Source: an uncultured Lachnospiraceae bacterium
Lineage (GTDB): Bacteria > Bacillota > Clostridia > Lachnospirales > Lachnospiraceae
Assembly: GCA_910585995.1 (NCBI GenBank)
Contig: CAJUGG010000076.1
Span: forward strand, 1-64,000
Length of the DNA stretch: 64,000 bases
Reading direction: 5' to 3'
Below the pieces are notes generated by a model. It was given only the letters and a program-made list of their open reading frames with translations. It was not told the DNA's origin and did no database searches. Below are positions 54,093 through 62,521 of this stretch, one piece after another. The position numbers and the translations under genes are program-made. The number at the start of each line of letters is the position of its first letter. Positions within the stretch are counted from its first letter, which is position 1.

Positions 54093-54194
54093 AAACAGCA
54101 TCTGTTTGAAAAATGCCCGTAATGACATTTGAGAGCGAGCGAACAAATGTTATTACAGATAAAGGGGCATTTTCTGGACGGATGCGGAACTTCA
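54093..54194 (+). repeat. Hairpin leader unit before the 75-residue gene (family L)
   Basis: AACAGCATCTGTTTGAAAAA and ATTTTCTGGACGGATGCGGA form the outer arms; GTAATGACATTTG pairs with CAAATGTTATTAC as in the gatA unit. The tail GCGGAACTTCAATAGGAGG supplies the ribosome site. Confidence 0.85.
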
Positions 54195-54209
54195 ATAGGA
54201 GGACATTTT

Positions 54210-54437
54210 ATGAATCCGGCGTCGATTATGAAGATTATGGGGGCGAAGAATCGTTTTACGGAGAACCATCCGAAATTTGTAGCTTTTTTGCGTGCGGTAT
54301 TTGGGAAGGGGATTGAGGAGGGGACGGTGATTGAGATCCGGGTGACGAGGCCTGGGGAGGAGATGATGATGTCTAATATCCGGGTGCAGCAGTCAGATCT
54401 GGAGCTTTTGCAGGAGCTTAGGGAACTGGCAAAATAG
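54210..54437 (+). CDS. Small conserved-looking protein, 75 residues
   Basis: Starts MNPASIMKIMGAKNRFTENH, a compact helix-rich protein with a central beta segment (GTVIEIRVTRPGE) and a C-terminal acidic helix. No domain name is known to me. The ribosome site AGGAGG lies nine bases before the ATG and is part of a leader hairpin unit like that of gatA. A longer in-frame start would translate the hairpin. Confidence 0.72.
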   Translation: MNPASIMKIMGAKNRFTENHPKFVAFLRAVFGKGIEEGTVIEIRVTRPGEEMMMSNIRVQQSDLELLQELRELAK

Positions 54438-54662
54438 GTGTTGGGGGATGATGAAGGAATTATAAAGAATTTTCTTATGATTTTATGGTTTGTTTAGGGA
54501 TTTCCCATATTTTGGACACATTTTTCTGCTATAGTTAGATGTATAGAAGTTCTACTGGAACTTTTCATTTTCGGGATGGGAGGTGGAAGGTTTTGGAGAC
54601 TTGAAATGGGGGCGGTGGTTCGCAAGCGCGCAAGCGGATGCCGTACCTCGACTAACAACAAC

Positions 54663-54707
54663 AGCGTTCATGGCAGCAGCAAGATGCTAGTCTGAGCGCT
54701 TTTATTT
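54663..54707 (+). terminator. Terminator after the small gene
   Basis: AGCGTTCA pairs with TGAGCGCT around an inner AGCA/TGCT stem, followed by TTTATTT. Confidence 0.6.
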
Positions 54708-54713
54708 ATGACA

Positions 54714-54742
54714 ATAGAAGACTCGCGAAGCGCGGATTCTAT
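54714..54742. other. Hairpin between repeated TATGACAATAG boxes
   Basis: ATAGAA-GACTCGCG-AAG-CGCGGAT-TCTAT forms a stem of about 12 bp. TATGACAATAG stands on both sides, the second copy overlapping the -35 of the next promoter. The rest of this 360-base gap is AT-rich without an ORF. Confidence 0.45.
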
Positions 54743-54747
54743 CGTAT

Positions 54748-54777
54748 ATGACAATAGGTTTTCATTATTTATATACT
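54748..54777 (+). promoter_or_regulatory. Candidate promoter of the amidase gene
   Basis: ATGACA, 18-base spacer, TATACT, about 20 bases before the start. Confidence 0.45.
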
Positions 54778-54796
54778 GAGAGAACGGAGGAGTTTT

Positions 54797-55912
54797 ATGA
54801 GGAAATGGATGGTTCTGTGGATGGCGATAGCAGTGGTCTTTGGTGCAGGAGCCTGCGGCAGCGATGTGAATATGGAAGAGTCTGTGGCTCAGGAAGCGGA
54901 GGTTTCTGAAGGATCAGAGACAGAAGAGGAAGAGATAGAAGAAGAAAAAGAGGATGCGGATCAACAAGGAACAGAAGATCTGGACGCGGAGGAAGGACAA
55001 GAGGGAGATGTCTTGGAGGAGGAAGAGTCCGTGCAGGAGGTGATTCCTGAGGATGCCGAGACGGAGACGGTCTATGCGACTTCTCGTGTGAATGTGCGTA
55101 CAGCTCCTGATACGGATTCGGAGGTCTATCAGGTGTTAGGCGTGCGTCAGACGGCAGAGCGGGTGGCGGATGATGGGGAGTGGAGTACCATTGTGATTGA
55201 GGGACAGGCGTATTATGTGAAGAGTGAATATCTGAAAGTAAAGCCTGAGCGTTCTGATGCAGCATCTGCTGCAGATGGGACAGGTTATCTGGTGGTGATT
55301 GATGCCGGGCATCAGCAGAAGGGAAATTCGGAAAAAGAACCTGTGGGACCAGGGGCGACGCAGACCAAAGCGAAAGTGGCTGGAGGGACGTCGGGAGCGA
55401 CTTCTGGGTTAAAAGAGTATGAGCTGACGCTTCAGGTGGCGCAGAAGTTGGAGGAAATCTTAGTTCAGCGCGGGTATGAGGTGATCATGGTGCGGACTTC
55501 TCATGATGTGAATATCAGCAATGCGGAGCGTGCCGCTGTGGCGAATGAAGCAGGGGCAGATGCGTTTATCCGGATTCATGCCAATGGTTCGGAGGATACG
55601 AGTGTCAATGGGGCTATGACGATTTGTCAGACTTCGTCCAATCCATACAATGGAGGACTGCATGGAGAGAGCCGTGCGTTGGCAGATTGTGTACTGGATG
55701 CTTTTGTGGAGAAGACGGGAGCGAAAAAGCAGTATGTGTGGGAGACGGATTCTATGAGCGGGATTAACTGGGCGAGTGTTCCCACCACGATTATTGAGAT
55801 GGGGTATATGACCAATCCCACAGAGGACCAAAATATGGCATCAGAGGATTATCAGTATCTGATGGCAGAGGGGATGGCAGACGGGATTGGAAACTATCTG
55901 GGAACAGAGTAA
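54797..55912 (+). CDS. Lipoprotein N-acetylmuramoyl-L-alanine amidase with SH3 domain
   Basis: Signal with lipobox GAGAC (Cys about 20), acidic linker (about 25-90), bacterial SH3 ([20 protein letters not shown], about 95-150), then an amidase_3 domain: VIDAGHQQ (zinc His), [13 protein letters not shown] (Glu), RIHANGSED (His) and [11 protein letters not shown] (catalytic Glu). Cleaves the glycan-peptide bond of the wall while tethered outside the membrane. 371 residues. GGAGGAG precedes the start. A strong terminator follows. Confidence 0.93.
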   Translation: MRKWMVLWMAIAVVFGAGACGSDVNMEESVAQEAEVSEGSETEEEEIEEEKEDADQQGTEDLDAEEGQEGDVLEEEESVQEVIPEDAETETVYATSRVNVRTAPDTDSEVYQVLGVRQTAERVADDGEWSTIVIEGQAYYVKSEYLKVKPERSDAASAADGTGYLVVIDAGHQQKGNSEKEPVGPGATQTKAKVAGGTSGATSGLKEYELTLQVAQKLEEILVQRGYEVIMVRTSHDVNISNAERAAVANEAGADAFIRIHANGSEDTSVNGAMTICQTSSNPYNGGLHGESRALADCVLDAFVEKTGAKKQYVWETDSMSGINWASVPTTIIEMGYMTNPTEDQNMASEDYQYLMAEGMADGIGNYLGTE

Positions 55913-55921
55913 GAACAGAAT

Positions 55922-55958
55922 AAAAGGACTGTCGCAGAACGCGGCAGTCCTTTTATTT
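55922..55958 (+). terminator. Rho-independent terminator after the amidase gene
   Basis: AAAAGGACTGTCGC pairs with GCGGCAGTCCTTTT around AGAAC, followed by ATTT. Being A/T-flanked on both sides it may also serve cspA on the other strand. Confidence 0.85.
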
Positions 55959-56055
55959 CCATTCTTGCATTTGGCAAAATTCTCAATTCAAAAATATATA
56001 AGAAGTTTTGGTACTTATATCTATTTTAATATAAGAATCTATTAAAATGTTCAAA

Positions 56056-56256
56056 TTAGAGTTTTGTTACATTTGTAGCCTGTGGTCCTTTTGCACCATT
56101 CACAACTTCGAATTCAACTGCCTGACCTTCTTCGAGAGATTTAAAACCCTCCATGTTCAGGCCTGAGTAGTGGACAAATACATCATTGCCTTCTTCGTCA
56201 GAAATGAATCCGTATCCTTTCTGGTTGTTGAACCATTTAACTGTACCTTTGTTCAT
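56056..56256 (-). CDS. cspA: Cold-shock protein CspA family
   Basis: 66-residue single-stranded nucleic acid chaperone; RNP1 KGYGFIS and RNP2 VFVHYS are intact. AAGGAGG lies eight bases before the ATG chosen; longer in-frame starts are unlikely. It opposes the neighbouring wall genes and has its own promoter. Confidence 0.96.
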   Translation of the reverse strand: MNKGTVKWFNNQKGYGFISDEEGNDVFVHYSGLNMEGFKSLEEGQAVEFEVVNGAKGPQATNVTKL

Positions 56257-56302
56257 TGGGGTACCTCCTTCTATATATGCATGCATTTTATCGCATGGAC
56301 TA

Positions 56303-56331
56303 AGCCTATCATAGATTGAGAAGCGTGTCAA
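56303..56331 (-). promoter_or_regulatory. Promoter of cspA
   Basis: On the minus strand TTGACA, 17-base spacer, TAGGCT. It gives an untranslated leader of about 40 bases. Confidence 0.6.
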
Positions 56332-56429
56332 ATAAAATCGACTGACAAAGCAAGAGAAAAATCGACCGTCATGAAATAAAAGCCTGATTCATAGACTGGA
56401 TAATAACAGTTCAGAGGAAAAATTGCAAG

Positions 56430-57584
56430 TTGCGTCGTATTTTATTAGTAAATATCCTGATACTTTTGGTCTTTGCCAGTATGTCCTACTGGTCCATTCA
56501 AAAGGACCGTTTGGAGGCTGCTATGGCAGAAAATACTACAGAGGAGCCAAAGGAAGCTCCTGAAGAAGAGAAAACTCTGGACCAGACAGAGGAAAAAAGC
56601 ACAGAGGAAGAACCTAAGGAGACAGAGAAGACCAAAGACTATATTAAATGGGTGGATTTTAAGGTCTCTAAATTTGCCATGATACAGGCCTATGAGCACG
56701 ACAGGGATACCTATGGGACAGAATACCATCTGGGATGGATCGACCTTCTGGCCTGGACTGCGGCCCACACTGGAGGAAATTTTGAAAATGACCGGACGGT
56801 CTGCAAGTGCATGGAAGATTTGCAGGAGCAGATCGGCCAGGGCAAGACACTTACAGAACTTACGAAAGAGTTGGAATATTTCTCCTATTATCAGGAAGCA
56901 TACACAGCGGTCTTAGGAGGCATGGTAGGCGAGTATGAGATCGAAGTGCCGGTGGAGGGAGAAGAGGGACGAAAAAGGTGGGAGAAGCGGTATGGTCTCA
57001 AAGCCTTCAGCCCCATCGCCAAAGGATTTCCCTACCAGGACTATGACGATTTTGGGGCTTCCAGAAGCTACGGCTATAAACGCAATCACTTGGGACACGA
57101 TATGTTAGGGCAGGTTGGCACCCCGATTGTAGCAGTGGAATCCGGCTATATCGAAGCTCTTGGATGGAATCAGTATGGGGGCTGGCGGATTGGCATCCGT
57201 AGTTTTGATCACAAACGCTACTATTATTATGCGCATCTGCGTCAGGGCTTTCCCTATCAGCCGGAGTTAAAAGAGGGTTCGGTGGTACTGGCGGGGGATG
57301 TGATCGGATATATGGGACATACCGGATACAGTACGACGGAAGATACCAATAATATTGACCAGACGCATCTGCATTTTGGGATGGAGATTATCTTTGATGA
57401 GTCTCAGAAGGACGGAAATAATCAGATCTGGATTGACTGCTATCAGATCACCAATTTTCTCTATCAGAATCAGACAGAGGCGGCCAGAGATGATGAGACA
57501 AAAGAGTGGCGTCGGATCTATCTGATGAAAGATCCCAGTGCGGAGGCTTATGAGCGGACGGCGGATTATTCTATGTATCCATGA
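56430..57584 (+). CDS. M23 (LytM-type) peptidase-family membrane protein
   Basis: N-terminal anchor (about 4-20), acidic coiled linker (about 30-70), then the metallopeptidase-fold domain: NHLGHDMLG (zinc His and Asp, about 218) and THLHFGME (HxH, about 308). A TTG start with AGAGG upstream; no ATG lies in the first part of the frame. Endopeptidase cleaving peptidoglycan cross-bridges is the family role; some clostridial members act as sporulation partners (SpoIIQ-like). 384 residues. Confidence 0.85.
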   Translation: MRRILLVNILILLVFASMSYWSIQKDRLEAAMAENTTEEPKEAPEEEKTLDQTEEKSTEEEPKETEKTKDYIKWVDFKVSKFAMIQAYEHDRDTYGTEYHLGWIDLLAWTAAHTGGNFENDRTVCKCMEDLQEQIGQGKTLTELTKELEYFSYYQEAYTAVLGGMVGEYEIEVPVEGEEGRKRWEKRYGLKAFSPIAKGFPYQDYDDFGASRSYGYKRNHLGHDMLGQVGTPIVAVESGYIEALGWNQYGGWRIGIRSFDHKRYYYYAHLRQGFPYQPELKEGSVVLAGDVIGYMGHTGYSTTEDTNNIDQTHLHFGMEIIFDESQKDGNNQIWIDCYQITNFLYQNQTEAARDDETKEWRRIYLMKDPSAEAYERTADYSMYP

Positions 57585-57585
57585 T

Positions 57586-57614
57586 TTTACATTTGGGAGG
57601 AAAGGTGGTACACT
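57586..57614 (+). promoter_or_regulatory. Candidate promoter of the uptake/modification island
   Basis: TTTACA, 17-base spacer, TACACT, about 30 bases before the amidohydrolase start. Confidence 0.45.
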
Positions 57615-57644
57615 TTGAAGAAAAAGGATGCGAGGTGACAGAAG

Positions 57645-58499
57645 ATGATCGGGGAATGTCATGCACATATGATTATGGATGGAGTGAATTATAAGGCAGC
57701 CGTCGCGCTTCATCAGGATCACGTGTGTGAAGAAGCGGTAAGGAGGCACCTTAAGGAGTGTAAGGATGCAGATGTGCTGTTTGTGAGGGATGGGGGAGAT
57801 GCAAAAGAGGTGTCGAAGCTTGCGAAAATATTGGCACCGGAGTATGGAATTACATATCGAACACCAGTTTTTGCCATTCATAAGAGAGGGCATTACGGCG
57901 GGATTGTGGGGCATTATTTTGAGGACTGGAAAGAGTATCGGGAGCTGGTCATAAGGGCAAAAGAGGAAGGCGCAGACTTTATCAAGATTATGGTCAGCGG
58001 AATCCTGGACTTTGGGCATGCGGGGACACTCTCTGAGGAGGGGCTTACAAAAGAAGAGATCAAAGATATGATTGCGATTGCACATGACGCCGGGATGGCA
58101 GTGATGGCACACTGCAATGGGGACCGGACATGTTACCTGACCCTGGAAGCAGGCGTGGACAGCTTAGAGCATGGGTTTTTTATGGAAGAGGAGACGCTTA
58201 GTCTCTTAGCAGAAAAAGGGACACCCTGGATGCCCACGATTGCACCAGTGGGAAATCTCTTGGGATGTGGGAGATTTCCGGATGAAGAGGTACAGAAGAA
58301 TCTGAAAGGACAGATGGAGAGAGTGTCAAAAGCAGCCGCAAAGGGGGCTTTGATCGGGATTGGAAGCGATGCAGGAGCATACCTGGTGCCCCACGGCAAA
58401 GGGACATGGGATGAATACGAATATCTGAAACGTGCAGGTGTGACAGAGGACATGATGGGGAAGACAGAGGAGAAAATACGTAAGATATTCAGGAGGTAA
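57645..58499 (+). CDS. Metal-dependent amidohydrolase family protein
   Basis: TIM-barrel amidohydrolase: metal HxH in ECHAHMI (about 5-7), Lys in FIKIMVSG (about 110), MAHCNG (about 150), SLEHGFF (about 174) and IGSDAGAY (about 243). The N-terminal composite beta-domain of full-length imidazolonepropionase-type enzymes is absent (284 residues). GAGGTG precedes the ATG. Substrate unknown; the methyltransferases and importer downstream suggest hydrolysis of an imported amide, peptide or lactam. Confidence 0.82.
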   Translation: MIGECHAHMIMDGVNYKAAVALHQDHVCEEAVRRHLKECKDADVLFVRDGGDAKEVSKLAKILAPEYGITYRTPVFAIHKRGHYGGIVGHYFEDWKEYRELVIRAKEEGADFIKIMVSGILDFGHAGTLSEEGLTKEEIKDMIAIAHDAGMAVMAHCNGDRTCYLTLEAGVDSLEHGFFMEEETLSLLAEKGTPWMPTIAPVGNLLGCGRFPDEEVQKNLKGQMERVSKAAAKGALIGIGSDAGAYLVPHGKGTWDEYEYLKRAGVTEDMMGKTEEKIRKIFRR

Positions 58500-58517
58500 T
58501 AGTTACTATATGAAAAT

Positions 58518-58535
58518 ATCCCCCACCCCGGCTTG
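58518..58535 (+). promoter_or_regulatory. Repeated C-rich motif, copy 1
   Basis: ATCCCCCACCCCGGCTTG in the gap before the first methyltransferase gene; exact copies occur twice more in the island. The Gs of the downstream ribosome site (TGGGGGT) could pair with its CCCCCA. Confidence 0.6.
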
Positions 58536-58611
58536 TGCTGGCAAAGGTTCCTCATTATAATTTTAGTAGTCAAGGTGACTGGTTAAATGATGACAGATGG
58601 GGGTAATCGTG

Positions 58612-59394
58612 ATGTTGCTGGCGCAGATTGAACAGTATTGGGAAAAAAGAGCAGAAAGTTATTCACAGGTGAATCAGCATGAGTTTGCTACGGGACAGGA
58701 TCAGATATGGTTTCAGGAGATTCAAAAGCATCTGCCAAAGGAAAGGACTCTGAAGATCCTGGATATTGGGACGGGGCCTGGTTTTTTTGCGATCCTTTTT
58801 GCCAGACAAGGATATGATGTGACGGCGGTGGACTACACAGAAGCGATGTTGGAGCAGGCAAGAGAAAATGCAGGGGAATTGGCAAAACGGATTCATTTTT
58901 ATCAAATGGATGCACAGAATCTGGATTTTCCAGATGGGATGTTTGACGTGGTTATTTCCCGCAACCTGACATGGACTTTGGAAAAACCTCAAAAAGCATA
59001 CGCGGAGTGGATGCGCGTCCTGAGAGAAGGGGGTAGACTTTTAAACTTTGATGCCAATTGGTATCACCATTTGTTCAATGAGGAAAAACGAAAAGGATAT
59101 GAAGCAGATCGGGAGAGGGTCGAGGCTATGGATCTGGAAGATCACTACACTTGTACCAATATTGACGCAATGGAAGAGATTGCCAGGCAGGTTCCCATGA
59201 GTCGTATTATGCGTCCTACATGGGATGTTCGGATGTTGAAAAAATATACTGAAGGACAGATTCAGGTAGATGAGCAGGTCTGGAGACGGGTCTGGGATCG
59301 GACGGAACAGGTGAATTATGCTTCTACGCCTATGTTTTTGGTCAGTGCGATAAAGAAAAGCACAGTGTCTGAATGGGCAGCAGAATCCGCATAA
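58612..59394 (+). CDS. Class I SAM-dependent methyltransferase, paralogue 1
   Basis: Rossmann-fold methyltransferase: motif I ILDIGTGPGFFAI (about 45-57), acidic motif VTAVDYTEAML, then ISRNLTWTLEKP and the FDANWYHHLF signature shared with the second copy. 260 residues from the ATG after GGGGGT; a start 15 bases earlier lies inside that site. Family members often neighbour nickel/peptide importers, but the substrate is unknown. Confidence 0.88.
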   Translation: MLLAQIEQYWEKRAESYSQVNQHEFATGQDQIWFQEIQKHLPKERTLKILDIGTGPGFFAILFARQGYDVTAVDYTEAMLEQARENAGELAKRIHFYQMDAQNLDFPDGMFDVVISRNLTWTLEKPQKAYAEWMRVLREGGRLLNFDANWYHHLFNEEKRKGYEADRERVEAMDLEDHYTCTNIDAMEEIARQVPMSRIMRPTWDVRMLKKYTEGQIQVDEQVWRRVWDRTEQVNYASTPMFLVSAIKKSTVSEWAAESA

Positions 59395-59410
59395 TGGAGA
59401 AGCGGCATTT

Positions 59411-60319
59411 ATGATTGAGACAAAACAACTGCAGTATCTGGTGGTGTGTGCAGAGCTACAGTCTTTTAGCAGGGCAGCAGATGTCTTATATACAACACAG
59501 CCTAATATCAGCAAGACCATACGCTCCTTGGAGGCAGAGCTTGGCTTTTCACTGTTTGAGCGCAAGAACCGGGGAACCTGCCTGACAAAGAGAGGAAAAC
59601 ATGTCTACGAATATGCCTGCAAAGTGCTCGACCATATCAACCAGCTTGCGGCTTCTGCCAAAATAGATGCAGAAGAAGAACTTCTGGTCGCCTGCAATCC
59701 AAGCTCGTGGATGGCAGTATGTTTTACCGCATTTTATAAAGAACATCAAGAGCAGGATGCAAGCTTTCATATTATTACTGCCAGTACGGAAGATGTCATC
59801 AAGAGGTGTGCAGACGGACGCTCGGATGTGGGATTTGTTCATGTGATGGAGGAACAGATGCTGCCCTTTCAATACAGATTAGAACGAAATCATCTAAGAT
59901 TTGTAGAATTAAAGAAGGTCCGGGCCATGCTGTATTTTGGCAGGCAGAACCCTCTCGGACAAAAAGCGTCTGTAAAAGAGATCCCGATGGAAAAAGTGCG
60001 CCTGGTGCAGTGCTATGAAGATGAATTTACACTGGATCACTATTGGGATATCTTTCGGGCAAGACAGGGAGGGTCCCTCGATGCACAGGTGGCGGTGATC
60101 ACAAACAGTGATTATGTGATGAATGAACTGCTTCAGCACACAGATCTTGGAAATATAAGTGGAGCTTACCTGGGTGCAGAGGAAAGATCTCAGAAATATC
60201 CTGGATTTTCGCTCTACGAAGAAGAATCCGTGGTCTTTGGATATATTGTAAGAAAAGAAGAAAGCCTTGGTGAATTAGCTGGGCAGTATATTGAATTTGT
60301 AAAAGCACGCTTATCGTGA
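59411..60319 (+). CDS. LysR-family regulator of the island
   Basis: Winged helix (LQSFSRAADVLYTTQPNISKTI, then LFERKNRGTCLTKRG) and effector domain to residue 302. The start is 14 bases after the methyltransferase stop. Two T-N11-A dyads (TATTC-N7-GAATA) in the following gap are its likely sites; it probably controls the importer and second methyltransferase. Ligand unknown. Confidence 0.9.
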   Translation: MIETKQLQYLVVCAELQSFSRAADVLYTTQPNISKTIRSLEAELGFSLFERKNRGTCLTKRGKHVYEYACKVLDHINQLAASAKIDAEEELLVACNPSSWMAVCFTAFYKEHQEQDASFHIITASTEDVIKRCADGRSDVGFVHVMEEQMLPFQYRLERNHLRFVELKKVRAMLYFGRQNPLGQKASVKEIPMEKVRLVQCYEDEFTLDHYWDIFRARQGGSLDAQVAVITNSDYVMNELLQHTDLGNISGAYLGAEERSQKYPGFSLYEEESVVFGYIVRKEESLGELAGQYIEFVKARLS

Positions 60320-60333
60320 CAGAGAGATTCTGA

Positions 60334-60350
60334 TATTCCAAAATAGAATA
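60334..60350. promoter_or_regulatory. LysR-type dyad 1
   Basis: TATTCCAAAATAGAATA, perfect TATTC-N7-GAATA, 15 bases after the LysR stop and 8 bases before C-rich motif copy 2. Confidence 0.55.
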
Positions 60351-60357
60351 GCAAAAA

Positions 60358-60375
60358 ATCCCCCACCCCGGCTTG
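60358..60375 (+). promoter_or_regulatory. Repeated C-rich motif, copy 2
   Basis: ATCCCCCACCCCGGCTTG, identical to copies 1 and 3. The 316-base gap holding it has no gene. Confidence 0.6.
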
Positions 60376-60494
60376 CAGGAGCAGCTACAGTCTGATAGAC
60401 TGATAACAGAATAAAAAATGTTCCCATATAAAATCATATAAATATTCTATCAAATCGTAAAGAGCTGCCATAAGGCGGCTTTTTATGTTTCTTT

Positions 60495-60524
60495 TTGTTA
60501 AAATGGATATTCCAATATAGAATA
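60495..60524 (+). promoter_or_regulatory. Promoter with overlapping LysR-type dyad 2
   Basis: TTGTTA, 17-base spacer, TAGAAT; TATTCCAATATAGAATA overlaps the -10. The arrangement would allow repression or activation of the second methyltransferase gene. Confidence 0.5.
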
Positions 60525-60554
60525 ATCATATAAAGAAAAGGAATGAGAAAAGGT

Positions 60555-60572
60555 ATCCCCCACCCCGGCTTG
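60555..60572 (+). promoter_or_regulatory. Repeated C-rich motif, copy 3
   Basis: ATCCCCCACCCCGGCTTG in the probable 5' leader of the second methyltransferase mRNA, 65 bases before its start. Confidence 0.6.
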
Positions 60573-60636
60573 TGAAGCTTGTTTTTGTATGGTATGGTTA
60601 AGCCATAGAGATTCAAGAGCAGGAGGAAGAGGCAAG

Positions 60637-61434
60637 ATGGAGTATAATCTGGAAGCAGAAGGACACCAGACAGAGAATCTTTTGGACGGGCTTCGCTCTT
60701 ACTGGGGAGTCCGTTCGAGCAGTTATTCGAGACAGAATATAGAGGAGTTGAACAACTGGAAAAAAGAGGCATGGAGACAGTTAATCTTAAAATATGCACC
60801 CAAAAAGAAGTGTCTGAAGATTCTGGATGTGGGGACTGGTCCTGGGTTTTTTGCGATCAATCTGGCACTGGCAGGCCATCAGGTGAGTGCAGTGGATGTG
60901 ACAGAAGAGATGCTTGCCTGTGCAGGAGAAAATGCAGATGCATATGGGGCAGAAGTGGCATTTCTTCCATATGATGGGGCGGCGCTGCCATTTCCGGACG
61001 AGAGTTTTGATCTGGTCGTATCGAGGAATGTATTGTGGAATGTAGAGGAGCCTTTTGAGACACTGAAGGAATGGAAACGTGTGCTGGCAAAGGGAGGCCG
61101 CATGGTCTACTTTGATGCGAACTGGTATCTGTATCTGTTTGATGAAGAACAAAAGGTGCGGCACGAGGCGGCCCACAAGAGATATCGGGAGCTTTACCCG
61201 GAGGCAGTACATGATAAGATCGGAAGCAAGCAGGCGCAGCGTCTCGAAGACATCGCCAAAAATCTCCCGCTGTCTAAGGAGCACCGTCCAAAGTGGGATG
61301 AAGAAGCATTGACAGAGATGGATATGGAACTTGTAAAAGTGCTTCCGGATGTTGGAGACTTTGTGTGGGATGAAGAGGAGAAGGTTCACGAAGCAGCAAC
61401 TCCGCTTTTTTTGATCTGTGCAGAGAAAAAGTAA
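60637..61434 (+). CDS. Class I SAM-dependent methyltransferase, paralogue 2
   Basis: Paralogue of the enzyme 2 kb upstream: ILDVGTGPGFFAINLA (about 70), SAVDVTEEML, VSRNVLWNVEEP and FDANWYLYLFDEE. 265 residues, with AGGAGGAAGAGG before the ATG; a longer start upstream is rejected. Its own promoter and motif set it apart from paralogue 1. The two may act in sequence on one metabolite. Confidence 0.88.
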   Translation: MEYNLEAEGHQTENLLDGLRSYWGVRSSSYSRQNIEELNNWKKEAWRQLILKYAPKKKCLKILDVGTGPGFFAINLALAGHQVSAVDVTEEMLACAGENADAYGAEVAFLPYDGAALPFPDESFDLVVSRNVLWNVEEPFETLKEWKRVLAKGGRMVYFDANWYLYLFDEEQKVRHEAAHKRYRELYPEAVHDKIGSKQAQRLEDIAKNLPLSKEHRPKWDEEALTEMDMELVKVLPDVGDFVWDEEEKVHEAATPLFLICAEKK

Positions 61435-61479
61435 AAGAGACTGAAGGATTATAACAAAAAGGAATAAAGGCATAATAAA

Positions 61480-61531
61480 ACGGAATGGACAAAAATCCCC
61501 CCTAAGGGCTTGCATATCCTTCCGTTTTTTT
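61480..61531 (+). terminator. Terminator-like hairpin with C-rich motif variant in its loop
   Basis: ACGGAATGGA pairs with TCCTTCCGT and is followed by TTTTTTT. The loop carries ATCCCCCCTAAGGGCTTG, a variant of the island's C-rich motif. It lies between methyltransferase 2 and the importer, so it may be an attenuator. Confidence 0.6.
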
Positions 61532-61573
61532 GCATAATGAGGAACGAAATATTGGATACAAAGGAGAAGAAGA

Positions 61574-62518
61574 ATGAGAACATATATAGCCAGGCGACTT
61601 TTTCAGCTGATTCCCATTCTGTTAGGGATCACATTGCTGTCATTTCTTCTTATTAATATAGGAACTGCAGATGTCATTGATGTGATAGAGAGCAATACCG
61701 GAGGCGTGATGACAGAAGACGAAAAAGAGATGTTACGTGTGGAGCTTGGGCTGGACAAGCCGCTTGTGCAGCAGTATGTACAGTGGCTTTTTAAGGTGCT
61801 TCAAGGCGATATGGGAGAATCTTTTGTGTCTGGGCAGCCGGTGTTTGACACTTTTTTGTCAAAGCTGCCAGCGACGATTTATCTGACGGTCACTTCGATT
61901 CTTTTGACGGTGTTCTTGTCGATACCATTGGGGATTCTGTCAGCGGTGAAGCAGAATAAGATCATTGATTATAGTATACGGTTTTTAAGTTTTATTGGCA
62001 ACTCTCTGCCAAATTTTTTTGTCTCCCTGCTTTTGATCTATTTCTTTTCTCTAAAGCTTAAGCTGCTCCCGGTCATGGGTAATTCGGCGGGATGGAAAAG
62101 TGTGATTCTGCCGACCTTGACGCTTGCGCTTTCCATGGCGTCTAAGTATACCAGACAGGTGCGGGCAACGGTGTTGGAAGAGCTGAATAAAGACTATGTA
62201 CAGGGCGCCAGAGCGAGAGGAATCGGGGAGAAGAGGATCTTGTACTTCAGTGTGCTTCGTGCGTCTATGCTGACGATTGTGACGCTTCTGGCGCTGTCCA
62301 TCGGCTCGCTTTTGGGCGGGACAGCGATTGTGGAGTCTATTTTTATGTGGGACGGAGTAGGTAAGATGGCGGTAGATGCCATTACGATGCGTGATTATCC
62401 GGTGATCCAGGTATATGTGATCTGGATGGCGATCATCTATGTGTGTGTCAATCTGTTTACGGATATCATCTATCATTATCTGGACCCAAGAATCCGTCTG
62501 GGACAGGAGGATATATAA
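61574..62518 (+). CDS. Opp/Dpp/Nik-type ABC transporter permease, subunit 1 (DppB/NikB-like)
   Basis: 314 residues, six helices, with the N-terminal ARRLFQLIPILLGITLLSFLL and EAA loop GARARGIGEKRIL (about 212). Imports peptides, nickel or metal chelates; cargo not decidable from this subunit. AAGGAGAAG precedes the ATG. Substrate-binding protein not seen before the window end. Confidence 0.92.
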   Translation: MRTYIARRLFQLIPILLGITLLSFLLINIGTADVIDVIESNTGGVMTEDEKEMLRVELGLDKPLVQQYVQWLFKVLQGDMGESFVSGQPVFDTFLSKLPATIYLTVTSILLTVFLSIPLGILSAVKQNKIIDYSIRFLSFIGNSLPNFFVSLLLIYFFSLKLKLLPVMGNSAGWKSVILPTLTLALSMASKYTRQVRATVLEELNKDYVQGARARGIGEKRILYFSVLRASMLTIVTLLALSIGSLLGGTAIVESIFMWDGVGKMAVDAITMRDYPVIQVYVIWMAIIYVCVNLFTDIIYHYLDPRIRLGQEDI

Positions 62519-62521
62519 AGG

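Noticed and set aside
57267..58112. Antisense ORF of 281 residues over the M23 and amidohydrolase genes
   Set aside because: Spans two well-supported genes on the other strand and has no recognisable domain.
58499..60572. Short minus-strand ORFs sharing a KPGWGI peptide
   Set aside because: The common peptide is just the reverse reading of the repeated C-rich motif; no ribosome sites.
60787..61515. Antisense ORF of 242 residues over methyltransferase 2
   Set aside because: Cys- and Ile-rich shadow product without start signals; the plus-strand enzyme is clear.
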